Below are positions 9,773 to 18,888 of a stretch of DNA of 64,000 nucleotides, in pieces; the first letter of the stretch is position 1, and every line of letters begins with the position of its first letter. The position numbers and the translations under genes were made by a program. The DNA comes from Parendozoicomonas haliclonae (lineage in GTDB: Bacteria > Pseudomonadota > Gammaproteobacteria > Pseudomonadales > Endozoicomonadaceae): contig NZ_FWPT01000006.1 of the NCBI RefSeq assembly GCF_900174585.1, positions 124,001 through 188,000 on the forward strand, in the 5' to 3' direction. Under the pieces are notes generated by a model. That model worked only from the letters and a program-made list of their open reading frames with translations, had not been told where the DNA came from and searched no databases.

Positions 9773-9922
9773 ATGAAACGCATACTGGCGTTTATCACAC
9801 TGGGAATCTTGCTGGCAGGCTGTGGTCAGAAAGGGCCTTTATATCTGCCACCTGCAGACAGCGCCGGTTTCCAGCAGACTATTGAAGCCAAGTCTCCCGA
9901 TGAAGGAGGCGTCAGTAGCTGA
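9773..9922 (+). CDS. lptM: LPS translocon maturation chaperone LptM (YifL-like lipoprotein)
   Basis: 49-aa lipoprotein. The start is taken as ATG 9773 because it gives a standard lipoprotein signal (MKRILAFITLGILLAGCG) and follows GGGAGCTCATC; an upstream in-frame ATG at 9740 lacks these features. The lipobox LLAGC is followed by GQKGPLYLPP, the invariant block of the family. LptM helps oxidative maturation and assembly of LptD/LptE in the outer membrane. Its stop overlaps the lysA start (TGATG), indicating translational coupling, as in many Pseudomonadota. Confidence 0.92.
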   Translation: MKRILAFITLGILLAGCGQKGPLYLPPADSAGFQQTIEAKSPDEGGVSS

Positions 9923-11196
9923 TGAGCACGCAGTACTCCGATTTTTTCCCTCTGGTTGATGGTGCTCTGCAGGCCGAAGGTGTGCCTCTGCAGCAGATTG
10001 CAGAAACCGTAGGAACCCCAGCCTATATCTATTCTCGGGCCGCGATTGAATCCGCCTGGAACAGCTATGCCAAGCCGCTGGCTGATATCCCTCATCTGGT
10101 TTGCTTTGCCGTGAAATCCAACTCCAATCTGGGCGTGCTGAACGTTCTGGCGGAGCTGGGTGCCGGGTTCGATATTGTTTCCGTTGGTGAGCTGGAGCGG
10201 GTTCTGGCCGCTGGTGGCAATGCCGGTAAGGTGGTGTTCTCTGGTGTCGGCAAACAGGATCATGAAATGCGCCGCGCTCTGGAAGCCGGTGTGTTCTGCT
10301 TCAATATTGAATCCATCCCCGAGCTGGACCGGTTGCAGGCTATTGCCGCTGACATGGGTGTGACTGCTCGCATCTCCCTACGCGTAAACCCGAATGTGGA
10401 TGCCCAGACCCACCCTTATATCTCTACCGGTCTGAAAGACAACAAGTTCGGTATCGATATTGAGCGCGCCGAAGAGATTTATCAGCGTGCCGACAGCCTG
10501 CCCAATATTGAAGTGACGGGTGTGGATTGCCATATCGGTTCCCAGCTGACGAGTCTTGATCCGTTCCTGGATGCGCTGGATATTCTGCTGGCACTGGTTG
10601 ATAAGCTTGCAGCTCAGGGAATTGTTCTGTCCCACCTTGATCTGGGTGGTGGCCTTGGCGTCACCTACAAGGACGAACAGCCGCCTGAAACCGATGAATA
10701 TATCCGCGCCGTTCATGAACGCATTGGTTCACGCAATCTGACTCTGGTGTTTGAACCGGGCCGTTCCATTGTCGCGAACGCAGGTGTGCTGCTGACCCGT
10801 GTTGAGCTGCTCAAGCATACCGAACATAAGAACTTCGCCATTATTGATGGCGCGATGAACGATCTGATCCGTCCGGCACTCTATGGTTCATGGCATGATA
10901 TTTTGCCGGTGGTGCCACGTTCCGGTGAGGAACTGGCTTACGATATTGTTGGTCCGGTGTGTGAAACATCGGACTTCCTGGGTAAAGGGCGCGACTTGTG
11001 CCTGAAGGATGGAGACCTGCTGGCGGTGATGTCGGCAGGTGCTTATGGAATGGTAATGGCCTCCAATTTTAATACCCGTGGCCGGGCTGCCGAAGTGCTG
11101 GTATCCGGTCAGACTGCCGACATAGTTCGCCGTCGGGAAACGATTGCTGATCAGCTGTCGCTGGAATCTCTGCCGGGAGAAAACCCATGCTTCTGA
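9922..11196 (+). CDS. lysA: Diaminopimelate decarboxylase
   Basis: 424-aa PLP-dependent fold type III decarboxylase that converts meso-diaminopimelate to L-lysine. The PLP lysine is in [10 protein letters not shown] (about residue 60). HIGSQL, the glycine-rich LDLGGGLGV phosphate-binding loop, [11 protein letters not shown], and the substrate-binding CETSDFLG near the C-terminus are all present. It overlaps lptM by 1 nt at the start and dapF by 10 nt at the end, so it is part of one operon. Length is typical. Confidence 0.98.
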   Translation: MSTQYSDFFPLVDGALQAEGVPLQQIAETVGTPAYIYSRAAIESAWNSYAKPLADIPHLVCFAVKSNSNLGVLNVLAELGAGFDIVSVGELERVLAAGGNAGKVVFSGVGKQDHEMRRALEAGVFCFNIESIPELDRLQAIAADMGVTARISLRVNPNVDAQTHPYISTGLKDNKFGIDIERAEEIYQRADSLPNIEVTGVDCHIGSQLTSLDPFLDALDILLALVDKLAAQGIVLSHLDLGGGLGVTYKDEQPPETDEYIRAVHERIGSRNLTLVFEPGRSIVANAGVLLTRVELLKHTEHKNFAIIDGAMNDLIRPALYGSWHDILPVVPRSGEELAYDIVGPVCETSDFLGKGRDLCLKDGDLLAVMSAGAYGMVMASNFNTRGRAAEVLVSGQTADIVRRRETIADQLSLESLPGENPCF

Positions 11197-12017
11197 AGTT
11201 CACCAAGATGCATGGTCTTGGCAACGATTTCATGGTGATTGATGGCGTCACCCAAAATGTGCGCCTGACGCCGGAGCAGATCAAAGAGCTGGGTGACCGG
11301 CACTTTGGCGTGGGTTTTGATCAGCTGCTGCTGGTGGAGCCGCCGGGTGATCCGGATATGGACTTCCGCTATCGCATCTTCAATGCCGATGGCAGTGAAG
11401 TGGAACAGTGTGGCAACGGTGCCCGTTGTTTTGCCCAGTTCGTTCGGGATCGCAAACTGACTGCCAGCCGGCGTATTCGTGTACAGACATCCAAAGGCAA
11501 TATTGAACTGCGGGTTGGCATGGATGATGAAGTCACTGTCGATATGGGGCGCCCGGAACTGGAGCCTTATGAAATCCCGTTCAAGGCAGATCGTCAGTCC
11601 ATTACCTACAAGCTGGAGATTGAAGGCCGGGAGCATGAAATCTCCGCGATTTCCATGGGCAACCCACATGCAGTATTGTTAGTAGACGATTGCAAAAATG
11701 CTCCGGTTGAGCTGCTGGGCCGTAAGATCCAGCGTCATGCGCGTTTCCCGGAAAACTGCAATGTTGGATTTATGGAAATCGTAAATCCGGGTGAGGTGAA
11801 TCTTCGGGTTTATGAACGGGGTGTGGGAGAAACCCTGGCTTGTGGCACGGGAGCCTGTGCTGCAGTAGTCGCCGGACGTTTACAGGGGTTGTTGGAGCCC
11901 ACTGTTAAAGTCACTCTTCCTGGCGGTTCGCTGACAATTACCTGGCGAGAGGAAGATCAGTCGGTACTGATGACAGGACCGGCTACGCGTGTCTACGAGG
12001 GACATATAAGGATATGA
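11187..12017 (+). CDS. dapF: Diaminopimelate epimerase
   Basis: 276-aa PLP-independent epimerase interconverting LL- and meso-diaminopimelate for lysine and peptidoglycan synthesis. Both catalytic cysteines are visible: Cys in [12 protein letters not shown] (about residue 74) and Cys in [11 protein letters not shown] (about residue 219). The N-terminal KMHGLGNDF signature is present. The start overlaps lysA and the stop overlaps the DUF484 gene by 4 nt. Dimeric cytosolic enzyme of normal length. Confidence 0.98.
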   Translation: MLLKFTKMHGLGNDFMVIDGVTQNVRLTPEQIKELGDRHFGVGFDQLLLVEPPGDPDMDFRYRIFNADGSEVEQCGNGARCFAQFVRDRKLTASRRIRVQTSKGNIELRVGMDDEVTVDMGRPELEPYEIPFKADRQSITYKLEIEGREHEISAISMGNPHAVLLVDDCKNAPVELLGRKIQRHARFPENCNVGFMEIVNPGEVNLRVYERGVGETLACGTGACAAVVAGRLQGLLEPTVKVTLPGGSLTITWREEDQSVLMTGPATRVYEGHIRI

Positions 12018-12745
12018 GCGACGACGGTCTGGAAATCCCCGTCCTGCTTTCGGAAGAACAGGTGGCCGAGTTTCTCTCGGCCAACCCTGAATTCTTTCGT
12101 GATCGGGATGAACTGCTTAGCAAACTGACCATCCCACATCAGCGTGGCGATGCTATCTCTCTGGTTGAACGACAGGTTTCTGTGTTGCGTGAACGCAATG
12201 CTGATCTGCGCGAACGCCTGAATAATCTGCTGAGTATTGCCCGGGATAACGACCGTCTGTTTGAGCGGGTGCGTCGATTGGTATTGTCAGTGATGGAAGC
12301 TCAGACTCTCGATTCTCTGATTGATGCTGTTGATGACAGCCTCTCCCACGATTTTCGCATTGAATACGTTAACCAGTTTCTGGTCTCGGACATCTTCCCT
12401 GGCGTTTCCCGGGTGGATTGTTATCCCAAGCAGGAGATTTGCAGCAATGTTGGAATCTCTGATTTGCTGGATGGCAATCGGGTTGTCTGTGGCAAGCTTA
12501 GAGAGAAGGAGTTGAAGTTCCTTTTCCCTAATCACTGGAAGCTGGTGAAATCCTCTGCGGTTGTTCCTCTGCACTGCCAAAGACCTTTGGGTGTGCTGGT
12601 TGTGGGCAGCCGGGATGAGGAAGACTTCCGGGTGGGTACCGGAACCGTTTATCTCAGCTTTATCGGTGAGGTTCTGTCTCGGGCTTTGGCGGACTTTATC
12701 CCCGTAAAAAGCACTTCTGAGACATCAGCTCCCGAGAAAATTTAA
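12014..12745 (+). CDS. DUF484 family protein
   Basis: 243 aa. This is the protein regularly found between dapF and xerC in gamma-proteobacteria. The N-terminal helical part has the family pattern [18 protein letters not shown], with [16 protein letters not shown] following. A predicted coiled coil covers about residues 50-90, and a GAF-like domain with PLGVLVVGS follows. The biochemical role is unknown; the GAF-like fold suggests ligand or protein binding. It is translationally coupled to dapF and lies 17 bp before xerC. Confidence 0.92.
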   Translation: MSDDGLEIPVLLSEEQVAEFLSANPEFFRDRDELLSKLTIPHQRGDAISLVERQVSVLRERNADLRERLNNLLSIARDNDRLFERVRRLVLSVMEAQTLDSLIDAVDDSLSHDFRIEYVNQFLVSDIFPGVSRVDCYPKQEICSNVGISDLLDGNRVVCGKLREKELKFLFPNHWKLVKSSAVVPLHCQRPLGVLVVGSRDEEDFRVGTGTVYLSFIGEVLSRALADFIPVKSTSETSAPEKI

Positions 12746-12762
12746 AGGTTCCCCGAGCCATC

Positions 12763-13662
12763 ATGAGCTGTAAACAGCGCTCTCGCCAGCTGGATGCCTG
12801 GCTGGATTACCTTCGTTATGAGCGGCGACTGTCGCCCAATACCTGCTCTGCCTACCTGCGCGACCTTCATCGTCTTGAACAATCATTGGATGACAAGCAA
12901 CGTTGGTCTGATGTTAAAGAATCCGATCTGAGGCAGTTAATGGGGGAGTTGAAGCTTGCAGGACTGGAGGCTCGCAGCCTTCATCGCTGGCTCTCGTCTA
13001 TCCGAAGTTTTTACGACTTTCTGATTCGGGAAAATCTTTGCAAGCTCAACCCAGCTCGCAGTCTTCAGGCTCCCAAGCGCAGTAAGCCACTTCCGAAAAC
13101 ACTGGATACCGACCAGATTGCCAGCCTGCTGGATGTTGTTCCTGATTCGCCACTGGCTATCCGTGATCATGCCATTCTGGAACTCTTCTATTCAGCGGGA
13201 ATGCGTCTTACGGAACTCTCCAGTCTTGACCGGTCAGATATCGATTTCAGTTCCGGTGAAGCCAAAGTGACTGGTAAGGGAAATAATGAACGCATAACTC
13301 ATGTTGGCAGCAAGGCTGCGGAGTCCTTAAAACGCTGGCTTAAAGAGCGCAACGCGTTGATCAAAGATGGTGAAACTGCGTTGTTTGTTTCCCAGCATGG
13401 CAACCGCCTTAGCCAGCGACAGATTCAGGTACGGATTAAAGCCTGGGGCAAGAAGCATGGGCTGGATATTCCTCTGCATCCCCACATGCTGCGCCACTCT
13501 TTTGCCAGTCATATGCTGGAATCCAGTGGTGAACTGCGAGCTGTTCAGGAGTTGTTGGGACATAGTGATATCTCTACGACCCAGATCTATACCCATCTGG
13601 ATTTCCAGCACCTTGCTGATGTGTACGACCGGGCACACCCCCGTGCCCGGAAGAAGAAATAA
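12763..13662 (+). CDS. xerC: Tyrosine recombinase XerC
   Basis: 299-aa site-specific recombinase that resolves chromosome dimers at dif together with XerD. The N-terminal SAM-like core-binding domain has YERRLSPNTCSAYLRDL. The catalytic domain has the full set: Arg in SAGMRLTEL, Lys in KVTGKGNNER, HMLRHSFASH (His and Arg), LGHSDISTTQIYTH (His and the Tyr nucleophile). It is chromosomal and ends the lptM-lysA-dapF-DUF484-xerC operon, so it is a housekeeping gene and not a mobile-element integrase. Confidence 0.97.
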   Translation: MSCKQRSRQLDAWLDYLRYERRLSPNTCSAYLRDLHRLEQSLDDKQRWSDVKESDLRQLMGELKLAGLEARSLHRWLSSIRSFYDFLIRENLCKLNPARSLQAPKRSKPLPKTLDTDQIASLLDVVPDSPLAIRDHAILELFYSAGMRLTELSSLDRSDIDFSSGEAKVTGKGNNERITHVGSKAAESLKRWLKERNALIKDGETALFVSQHGNRLSQRQIQVRIKAWGKKHGLDIPLHPHMLRHSFASHMLESSGELRAVQELLGHSDISTTQIYTHLDFQHLADVYDRAHPRARKKK

Positions 13663-13680
13663 CGCCGATTGAGAATAACG

Positions 13681-15756
13681 TTACCAGATCTCTATCCGGT
13701 GCTCAGGAGCACGGTACATTTTATCTCCTGATGCTACCGGATAAATCTTATAAAACAGCTCCAGATTCGACAGCACACCATTGACCCGAAACTGCGCTGG
13801 GGAGTGTTCGTCAGATTCAATATCATCCTTCAGGGCTGATGGCGTTTCTTTTGTGCGCCAGAGCTGGCCCCAGCCGAGGAGGAAGGTTTGGCTGTCTTCA
13901 TCGGTCGGAGCTTTTCGCCCTAATGACAGGCGGTAAGCATCCCAGGCAATACTCAGACCACCAAGGTCGGCAATATTTTCTCCGAGTGTCTGCTGACCAT
14001 CGATATGAACCTTGGGAAGCGGGAGATACTTGTCATATTGTTTGGCAAGCTGTTTAGACAGATTCTTGAAGGTCTTGAAGTCTTCCGGTTGCCACCAGTT
14101 AGTCAGACGCCCTTCGCCATCAAAGAAGCTACCGTTGTTATCAAAACCATGGGTCATCTCATGGCCAACTATGGCTCCCAGCGTACTGAAAAGAACGGCC
14201 GGATTAGCTGAAATATCAAACAACGGTGATTGCATAATGGCAGTAGTGACAACAATCTCATTACGGCTTGGATCGTAATAGGCGTTCACTGTCTGCGGTG
14301 TCATATCCCACAGGTCCTTGTCGGCCGGCTCATCCAGCTGCTTGATCATCTTGTCGTAACGGTTGTTGCGCAGATAGCTGATCATGCCAAACAGATCGGA
14401 TTCGTCGGGCGTATATTGTGGTGTTTTTGGCCAGCGCAGAGGCTTGCCAACTTTGACATTAATCTTTTGCAGTTTGTCGAAGGCGGCCTGCTGGGTTTCC
14501 GCTGTCATCCAGTTGCGATGTTTGATCCTCTGGGCAAAGGCATCTCGCATATGGTGAACCATGTTGCGGCCCATCTTCTCCGTAGCGTGGTTCAGGTTTT
14601 TATCGGTGTAGAATCTTGCCAGTGGCCACTCCAGTAAGTCATTGCAAAGGTCTACAGCTCGTTTCTGGACATGGGTTGTTCTCTTGTAGCCGCCCAGCTC
14701 AACCTCATAATAAGTCAGATATTGTTGGGCCAGCTCTTCGCTCAGATAGGTGGCGTTGGTATCCAGCAGTTGCCAGATCATCCATGCCTGCCACTGCTCA
14801 AGAGAGTGCTTATGAAAGAGTTTTCCAAAGGATTTAAATGGATCCAGCGGACCAGTCACAATCCGCTGCTGGTTGGGAATGCCTGCCTCAGCGGCAAAGT
14901 CGCTCCAGGAAAATGATCCAAGAACATCAGACAGCTCTTCAACTGTGCTGACTTTAAAAATTTGTATGGGAGTGTCGGTATTGCCTGCGGGCAGATCATC
15001 CATGCCACTCTGGATAGTGTTAATCGCTTCAATGGCTTTAGGGATATTGGGAACGTTAACCGCCTGCAGCATCGTTGCCATCAGTTTAATCAGGCCTTTG
15101 GCATCGTCATCAATATCTGAGTCTTTCTGTGCTTTTATGGCCGTAACAGCACTTTCCGACTTTTTGAAATGCCTTTGGTTGGTTGTTTTTCTGAGTCGAA
15201 GAGTGGCATCGCTGGTATCCAGAAACACCATATTCAGATCAGGATTATCAACATCCGGCTGGACATCGATCATCAGTGGGCTACTGACACCTTTGCGCAG
15301 CAGTGTGGCAAACATGGCCGGCAATTCGTGCTTGGAGCGAAGATTCAGAATGGCATTAATATCATCCTGAATTGGTGCAAAACCCAGCTGGTTGCGTTGG
15401 TGTGTATCTCGGTAGCCTCGATAGAGGGCAAGCAGTTTGGCTTCATCTGTGGAAGGGGCGAAGTGCCCGCGCTGATCGAGATGTTCGAGAATATTGGTCA
15501 GATCACGGTCAACCTTGTTACCGACTGCGGTGAAATGGCTGACCTCTGTCTGGTTCTCAGGGATCTTTGTATGTTGCAGCCAGAGGCCATTGGCGTAGAG
15601 ATAAAAGTCCTCTCCCGGCTGTACGGAATGATCAATAGCAGAGAGATCGGGCGTATGGTGTTTCTGTCGTGCGAAGGAGAGATTCGATATACACAGAGCA
15701 AAAACAACAAGAAGAAATGCCAGCCGAAATCTGGCTGGCAGGATAGGAGCGGTCAT
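13681..15756 (-). CDS. M13 (neprilysin/PepO) family zinc metallopeptidase
   Basis: 691 aa with an N-terminal signal peptide or anchor (FRLAFLLVVFALCISNLSFA), so it is probably periplasmic. The zinc site is VGHEMTHGFD (HExxH) with the third ligand in ENIADLGGL. The substrate-binding VNAYYDPSRNEIV and the C-terminal RVNGVLSNLELF are typical of the family. M13 enzymes cleave short peptides. It lies only 28 bp after the doxX-like gene in the same direction, with no terminator seen between, so co-transcription with the bufferin-type operon is plausible. Whether it processes the BufA peptide is untested inference. It is convergent with xerC. Confidence 0.93.
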   Translation of the reverse strand: MTAPILPARFRLAFLLVVFALCISNLSFARQKHHTPDLSAIDHSVQPGEDFYLYANGLWLQHTKIPENQTEVSHFTAVGNKVDRDLTNILEHLDQRGHFAPSTDEAKLLALYRGYRDTHQRNQLGFAPIQDDINAILNLRSKHELPAMFATLLRKGVSSPLMIDVQPDVDNPDLNMVFLDTSDATLRLRKTTNQRHFKKSESAVTAIKAQKDSDIDDDAKGLIKLMATMLQAVNVPNIPKAIEAINTIQSGMDDLPAGNTDTPIQIFKVSTVEELSDVLGSFSWSDFAAEAGIPNQQRIVTGPLDPFKSFGKLFHKHSLEQWQAWMIWQLLDTNATYLSEELAQQYLTYYEVELGGYKRTTHVQKRAVDLCNDLLEWPLARFYTDKNLNHATEKMGRNMVHHMRDAFAQRIKHRNWMTAETQQAAFDKLQKINVKVGKPLRWPKTPQYTPDESDLFGMISYLRNNRYDKMIKQLDEPADKDLWDMTPQTVNAYYDPSRNEIVVTTAIMQSPLFDISANPAVLFSTLGAIVGHEMTHGFDNNGSFFDGEGRLTNWWQPEDFKTFKNLSKQLAKQYDKYLPLPKVHIDGQQTLGENIADLGGLSIAWDAYRLSLGRKAPTDEDSQTFLLGWGQLWRTKETPSALKDDIESDEHSPAQFRVNGVLSNLELFYKIYPVASGDKMYRAPEHRIEIW

Positions 15757-15784
15757 GACCTGAAACTCTCATGCCAGATTGGGC

Positions 15785-16237
15785 TTAAGAGCTTAGAAGA
15801 GAATCAAGAGAGAGCTTGCCGGCACCCCACAAAATATTTATTCCCAGAATCACACCCCAGAGAATATGCAGGGCAAGAGCGGCTGGAGCGATTTCTGCAA
15901 GGCTGATAACGGCGACAACATTTACCACCGAAAGCCCCAATGCCGAAAAGCGGGTGAGCAGGCCAGCAAACAGTAAAACGGGGAGTATCAGCTCTCCAGC
16001 TGTGCCCAGCCATGCTGCCACTTCTGGCGATAACAGGGGGACAGCATACTCAAGCTCGAACAGAAACAGTGTGGTTTCCCAGTCGTCTATTTTGGTTAGG
16101 CCTGAGGCGAAAAAGACCCAGCCAACATAAAGGCGCGCGGCTAGTAACGCCAGGGGCTGAAGGTTGTTGAACAAGCGTGAGAGAGCCTGGTCAAAACGGG
16201 CGGCCTGTCTGAGAGGTAACAGCAGGTTATTCATCAT
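15785..16237 (-). CDS. DoxX family membrane protein of the bufferin operon
   Basis: 150-aa integral membrane protein with about four transmembrane segments. The DoxX pattern ALLAARLYVGWVFFASGLTKI (first part of TM1) and the LLPVLLFAGLLTRFSALGLS segment are visible. DoxX-type proteins often close DUF2282/DUF692/DUF2063 operons and are thought to act in a membrane redox or metal-related step; the activity is not established. It begins 19 bp after the DUF2063 gene and is followed 28 bp later by the M13 peptidase gene. Confidence 0.88.
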   Translation of the reverse strand: MMNNLLLPLRQAARFDQALSRLFNNLQPLALLAARLYVGWVFFASGLTKIDDWETTLFLFELEYAVPLLSPEVAAWLGTAGELILPVLLFAGLLTRFSALGLSVVNVVAVISLAEIAPAALALHILWGVILGINILWGAGKLSLDSLLSS

Positions 16238-16256
16238 TGTTGTCCTTGTTCAATTT

Positions 16257-16997
16257 TTATATCTGGAAACCGGTAATGATCTGGTCGGCTATGGCTTCTG
16301 GCAGCCAGGTGTCGAAAGGGAAGTTGCTATTGTTTTCAAAAGCGGTGTCGAGGCTTTGTTCCTGCAGAATCGCATTCATCCATGCAGCTTCTGCAGGTGA
16401 GAGAAGCTTTACTTCAGCTTTCCAGTTTTTACGCCATAACAACGCGGTTTGTTTTTGATCTTGCTGAAGCAACTGCTTGAGATATTGGAGCTGCTCACTG
16501 GATGGCGAGCCAGCGTCGTGTATCTGATAGATATCCACAATGGGATAGTCGGATGTCATCAGGCGTGTCTGCTCATGGCATTGTAAAAAACCGTTGAGAG
16601 CATCTGGTGAGGCCAGCTGTTCAAACGACTGAGTATTGATAGTGACATGACCTGCACGCTCAATAGAGTGAACGGTCCAATCCAGCCGTGCACAATCAGC
16701 CAGATAAGGGTAGTGCTCTGTAATGGGGTGCTGTTCAAGCCAGCCTGGAAAGCTCTCCCCCCAGGCTGCCCAATCTCCACCAGTAAGCGGCAATGTTTTA
16801 ATAAAACCCTGTGCCAGCTGAAAAAGGATACTTTCACCGACCAGCGCCGTAATCGTTGGATAGGTTATGGATAAGGAGCGAGCAGCGTTGGCCGCCAGGT
16901 TATTCTGGTAGATAGCCAGCCCTTCATTATCAAACTGTTCATCTGGCTTTTGGGAATAGATCGCTTGCAATAGAAGTGACTGTTGGCAGATTGTCAT
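16257..16997 (-). CDS. DUF2063 family partner of the MNIO enzyme (BufC-like)
   Basis: 246 aa. The N-terminal domain is DUF2063, with LAIYQNNLAANAARSLSITYPT and LVGESILFQLAQGF. The C-terminal half is a peptide-binding-like domain. In MNIO-RiPP clusters this protein recognises the precursor's leader or signal region and escorts it to the DUF692 enzyme. The start codon is immediately adjacent to the bufB-like stop (shared base at 16997), showing tight coupling. Cytosolic. Confidence 0.88.
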   Translation of the reverse strand: MTICQQSLLLQAIYSQKPDEQFDNEGLAIYQNNLAANAARSLSITYPTITALVGESILFQLAQGFIKTLPLTGGDWAAWGESFPGWLEQHPITEHYPYLADCARLDWTVHSIERAGHVTINTQSFEQLASPDALNGFLQCHEQTRLMTSDYPIVDIYQIHDAGSPSSEQLQYLKQLLQQDQKQTALLWRKNWKAEVKLLSPAEAAWMNAILQEQSLDTAFENNSNFPFDTWLPEAIADQIITGFQI

Positions 16998-17917
16998 CAG
17001 GCTACCTCACAAATATTGAGTGTGCGATGAGCTATAGAACGCGCTTTGCGGGCCTCATCCATCAATGTTTGCCAGTCTGGGAGGTTGGTGTCCCATTCAA
17101 TTAATGTGGGAACCGCACCAAAACGCTGAAGTGCCAGTTCATAGCCTTTCCAGACAATCTCGGAAGTAAAATAGCCATGGTCATCAACCATAAAGCGTCC
17201 AGCTTGATCGGGAGAACAGCCCGCCAAATGCAGCTCTCCTACAGCATGCTCCGGAATCTCATTCAGCCATTGCGATATAGCTGTTAATGGATTGGCATCC
17301 AATGTCGTGAGTGTATGGAGTTGATTGTTATGGGCGTTCACGGCCAGATTGTTGATATCTACCAGCAGTTGGCAACCGGTACTTTGGGTAAGTTCAGTCA
17401 GAAACTGGGTTTCCGAGAAGGTGCTTCCTTCCGGCGTGATGTAGGCAGAAAGGTTTTCAATCAGCAAGGTTCGTCCCAAACGCTCCTGAATGCGTTGCAC
17501 ATTGTCAGCCATACATTGCAGGGTGATCTGGTTAAAGGGGATTGGTAGCAAATCACCGGAATGCATAACCTGATGGTCGTTTGTTCCCCAGGTAAATGCG
17601 GCGTGCTCTGAAACCAGTAGTGGATCAATAACGTCTACCAGTTGTGCAAAATTGGTGAGGTGTTGATCCGGAATTCCGGCCAGTGATCCCAGCCCCATGG
17701 CGGTACCGTGGATGCTGACGGGATGTATGCTGGCGATGTCCTTGAGTATTGCAGTGGCAGCACTCTCGGGAGCAAAGAAGTTCTCTGCATGAACTTCTAG
17801 AAAATCGATAGAGTCAGGCCCGCCGGGATGACACTGCAGGGCATCCTGAAAATGCGGGTGCCGCAATCCAACGCCAACAGTGATTGGTGGTGAGTTTGGT
17901 AAATCGGTCATAAGCAA
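16997..17917 (-). CDS. DUF692 multinuclear non-heme iron oxidase (MNIO, BufB-like)
   Basis: 306-aa TIM-barrel enzyme. Family signatures with metal-binding residues are FLEVHAENFF, SIHGTAMGLGS, LVSEHAAFTW, DLLPIPF, LLIENLSAY, LLVDINNLAVNAH and GELHLAGC. MNIOs use two or three irons to modify cysteine residues of ribosomal peptides; in bufferins they form thiooxazole-type heterocycles, giving copper-binding peptides. The gene lies 27 bp downstream of the DUF2282 precursor gene and is coupled to its DUF2063 partner. All expected histidine and acidic positions appear intact. Confidence 0.93.
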   Translation of the reverse strand: MLMTDLPNSPPITVGVGLRHPHFQDALQCHPGGPDSIDFLEVHAENFFAPESAATAILKDIASIHPVSIHGTAMGLGSLAGIPDQHLTNFAQLVDVIDPLLVSEHAAFTWGTNDHQVMHSGDLLPIPFNQITLQCMADNVQRIQERLGRTLLIENLSAYITPEGSTFSETQFLTELTQSTGCQLLVDINNLAVNAHNNQLHTLTTLDANPLTAISQWLNEIPEHAVGELHLAGCSPDQAGRFMVDDHGYFTSEIVWKGYELALQRFGAVPTLIEWDTNLPDWQTLMDEARKARSIAHRTLNICEVA

Positions 17918-17944
17918 GGCCTGTCTATCAAGGCAGCAAAGGGC

Positions 17945-18232
17945 TTAGCCCTTCATTTCCTTTTGCTTTTTCAGCAGCTCTTTGGCTTGAGCCTTGCTGT
18001 AGCCACCCATTTCTTCACAGGTGCCAGCCTTCACAGCTTTCCAGTCATCAAGGGCGTTATCTGTCTTGGACTGGCCTGCGCAGGAGTGGGTACCGGAGAT
18101 GTTGGCGCAGTCGTTCTGACCAGCTTTGGCAATGCCGTAGCACTTCTCTTTGGAAGCCGCCTGGGCTGTAGAGATGGCGCCGATGGAAAGGGCGGCAGCG
18201 AGACCAGCGGTAACGATGGCTTTCTTGTTCAT
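17945..18232 (-). CDS. DUF2282 bufferin-type precursor peptide (BufA1-like)
   Basis: 95-aa exported peptide. A Sec signal ([20 protein letters not shown], then STAQA) precedes the core, which carries four cysteines at residues 31, 42, 51 and 72 in the family contexts EKCYG, NDCAN, HSCAG and GTCEE. In characterised bufferins the middle or all cysteines are modified by the MNIO, and the peptide sequesters copper in the periplasm. The tail is Lys-rich. It is the first gene of an operon with DUF692, DUF2063 and DoxX genes, so copper or related metal stress protection is the likely role. The mRNA leader may hide its ribosome binding site. Confidence 0.92.
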   Translation of the reverse strand: MNKKAIVTAGLAAALSIGAISTAQAASKEKCYGIAKAGQNDCANISGTHSCAGQSKTDNALDDWKAVKAGTCEEMGGYSKAQAKELLKKQKEMKG

Positions 18233-18240
18233 TGGTGTAT

Positions 18241-18287
18241 CCCTGTTTCTTTGAATTTATGGAGAGGCATTTGCGCCTCTCACAGGG
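18241..18287 (-). promoter_or_regulatory. Two-tier stem-loop in the bufA leader overlapping the RBS
   Basis: In mRNA sense, CCCTGT (18282-18287) can pair with ACAGGG (18241-18246), which contains the likely Shine-Dalgarno AGGGA just before ATACACCAATG. Between these arms, GAGAGGC (18275-18281) pairs with GCCTCTC (18262-18268) around a 6-nt loop. The outer arm would occlude ribosome binding. The function is inferred from pairing only. Confidence 0.5.
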
Positions 18288-18345
18288 AAATACCTGTGCT
18301 CAGTGGATATGGATTCACCTTGTCGTTAAAAAAATAGAAATTGCT

Positions 18346-18368
18346 TAAAAACCGGCGGGAGCCGGCTT
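18346..18368 (-). terminator. Hairpin plus T-run after the small exported-protein gene
   Basis: On the minus strand, GCCGGCTCCCGCCGGTTTTT follows the stop of the 111-aa gene by about 10 nt: a short GC-rich stem, 4-5 nt loop and five T residues. It should separate that gene from the bufferin operon downstream. Confidence 0.6.
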
Positions 18369-18377
18369 TGGCAGTTA

Positions 18378-18713
18378 TTAATTTCTGTGACCGATATCAG
18401 AGCGCAGGGCGAGTGTTTTGGGTGTGCTGGTTCCCATGCGGGTTTTCGCCTGCATGGTGTAGGAGCCTGGGGCCATCAGCCCATTAATAGCGACCCGGCC
18501 ATAACGGTTTGTTTTAAGTGTCTGCTTCAGGTTGCCGCCATTGCCGTAAAGCATGACTTTGGCATTTCTGGCGGGACGGTCATCCTGAGTCACCAGTACA
18601 TAGATCACACCTGTTTGGGCTCTTTGCACAATAGTTTCTGGCTGGGAGGCTTGGGCGGTGTTGAACAGAGGGAGCGCAAGAGTAGAAAGCAATACGGTTG
18701 GCAAAAACTTCAT
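18378..18713 (-). CDS. Small exported protein with carboxypeptidase-regulatory-like fold
   Basis: 111 aa. A signal peptide (MKFLPTVLLSTLALPLFNTAQA) is followed by one beta-sandwich-like domain with the pattern VYVLVTQDDRPARNAKVMLY, then GRVAINGLMAPGSYTMQAK. This is reminiscent of Cna-B or carboxypeptidase regulatory domains that carry a 'variable + G + y-v' strand pattern. The periplasmic or surface role is unknown. It is monocistronic, upstream of the bufferin operon but separated by a terminator-like hairpin. Confidence 0.72.
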   Translation of the reverse strand: MKFLPTVLLSTLALPLFNTAQASQPETIVQRAQTGVIYVLVTQDDRPARNAKVMLYGNGGNLKQTLKTNRYGRVAINGLMAPGSYTMQAKTRMGTSTPKTLALRSDIGHRN

Positions 18714-18888
18714 GGCAAGCTTCCCTCCTGGAAAGGAACGGTGTGGAATTAACGGCGCGGGTAACTGTAGATCATCATTGTGGGAATCAAAGCATCAACG
18801 ACAGAGGTCTTTGAAAGCGGTTATCTCGACACAAAGAAGGGATTTCAATAGGCTAGTCTGATCGTTCATTCTGAATGCCTGCCACTCC

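Noticed and set aside
12763-13662. Tyrosine recombinase as a sign of an integrated element
   Set aside because: It is the housekeeping xerC in its conserved operon, with no att-like repeats nearby.
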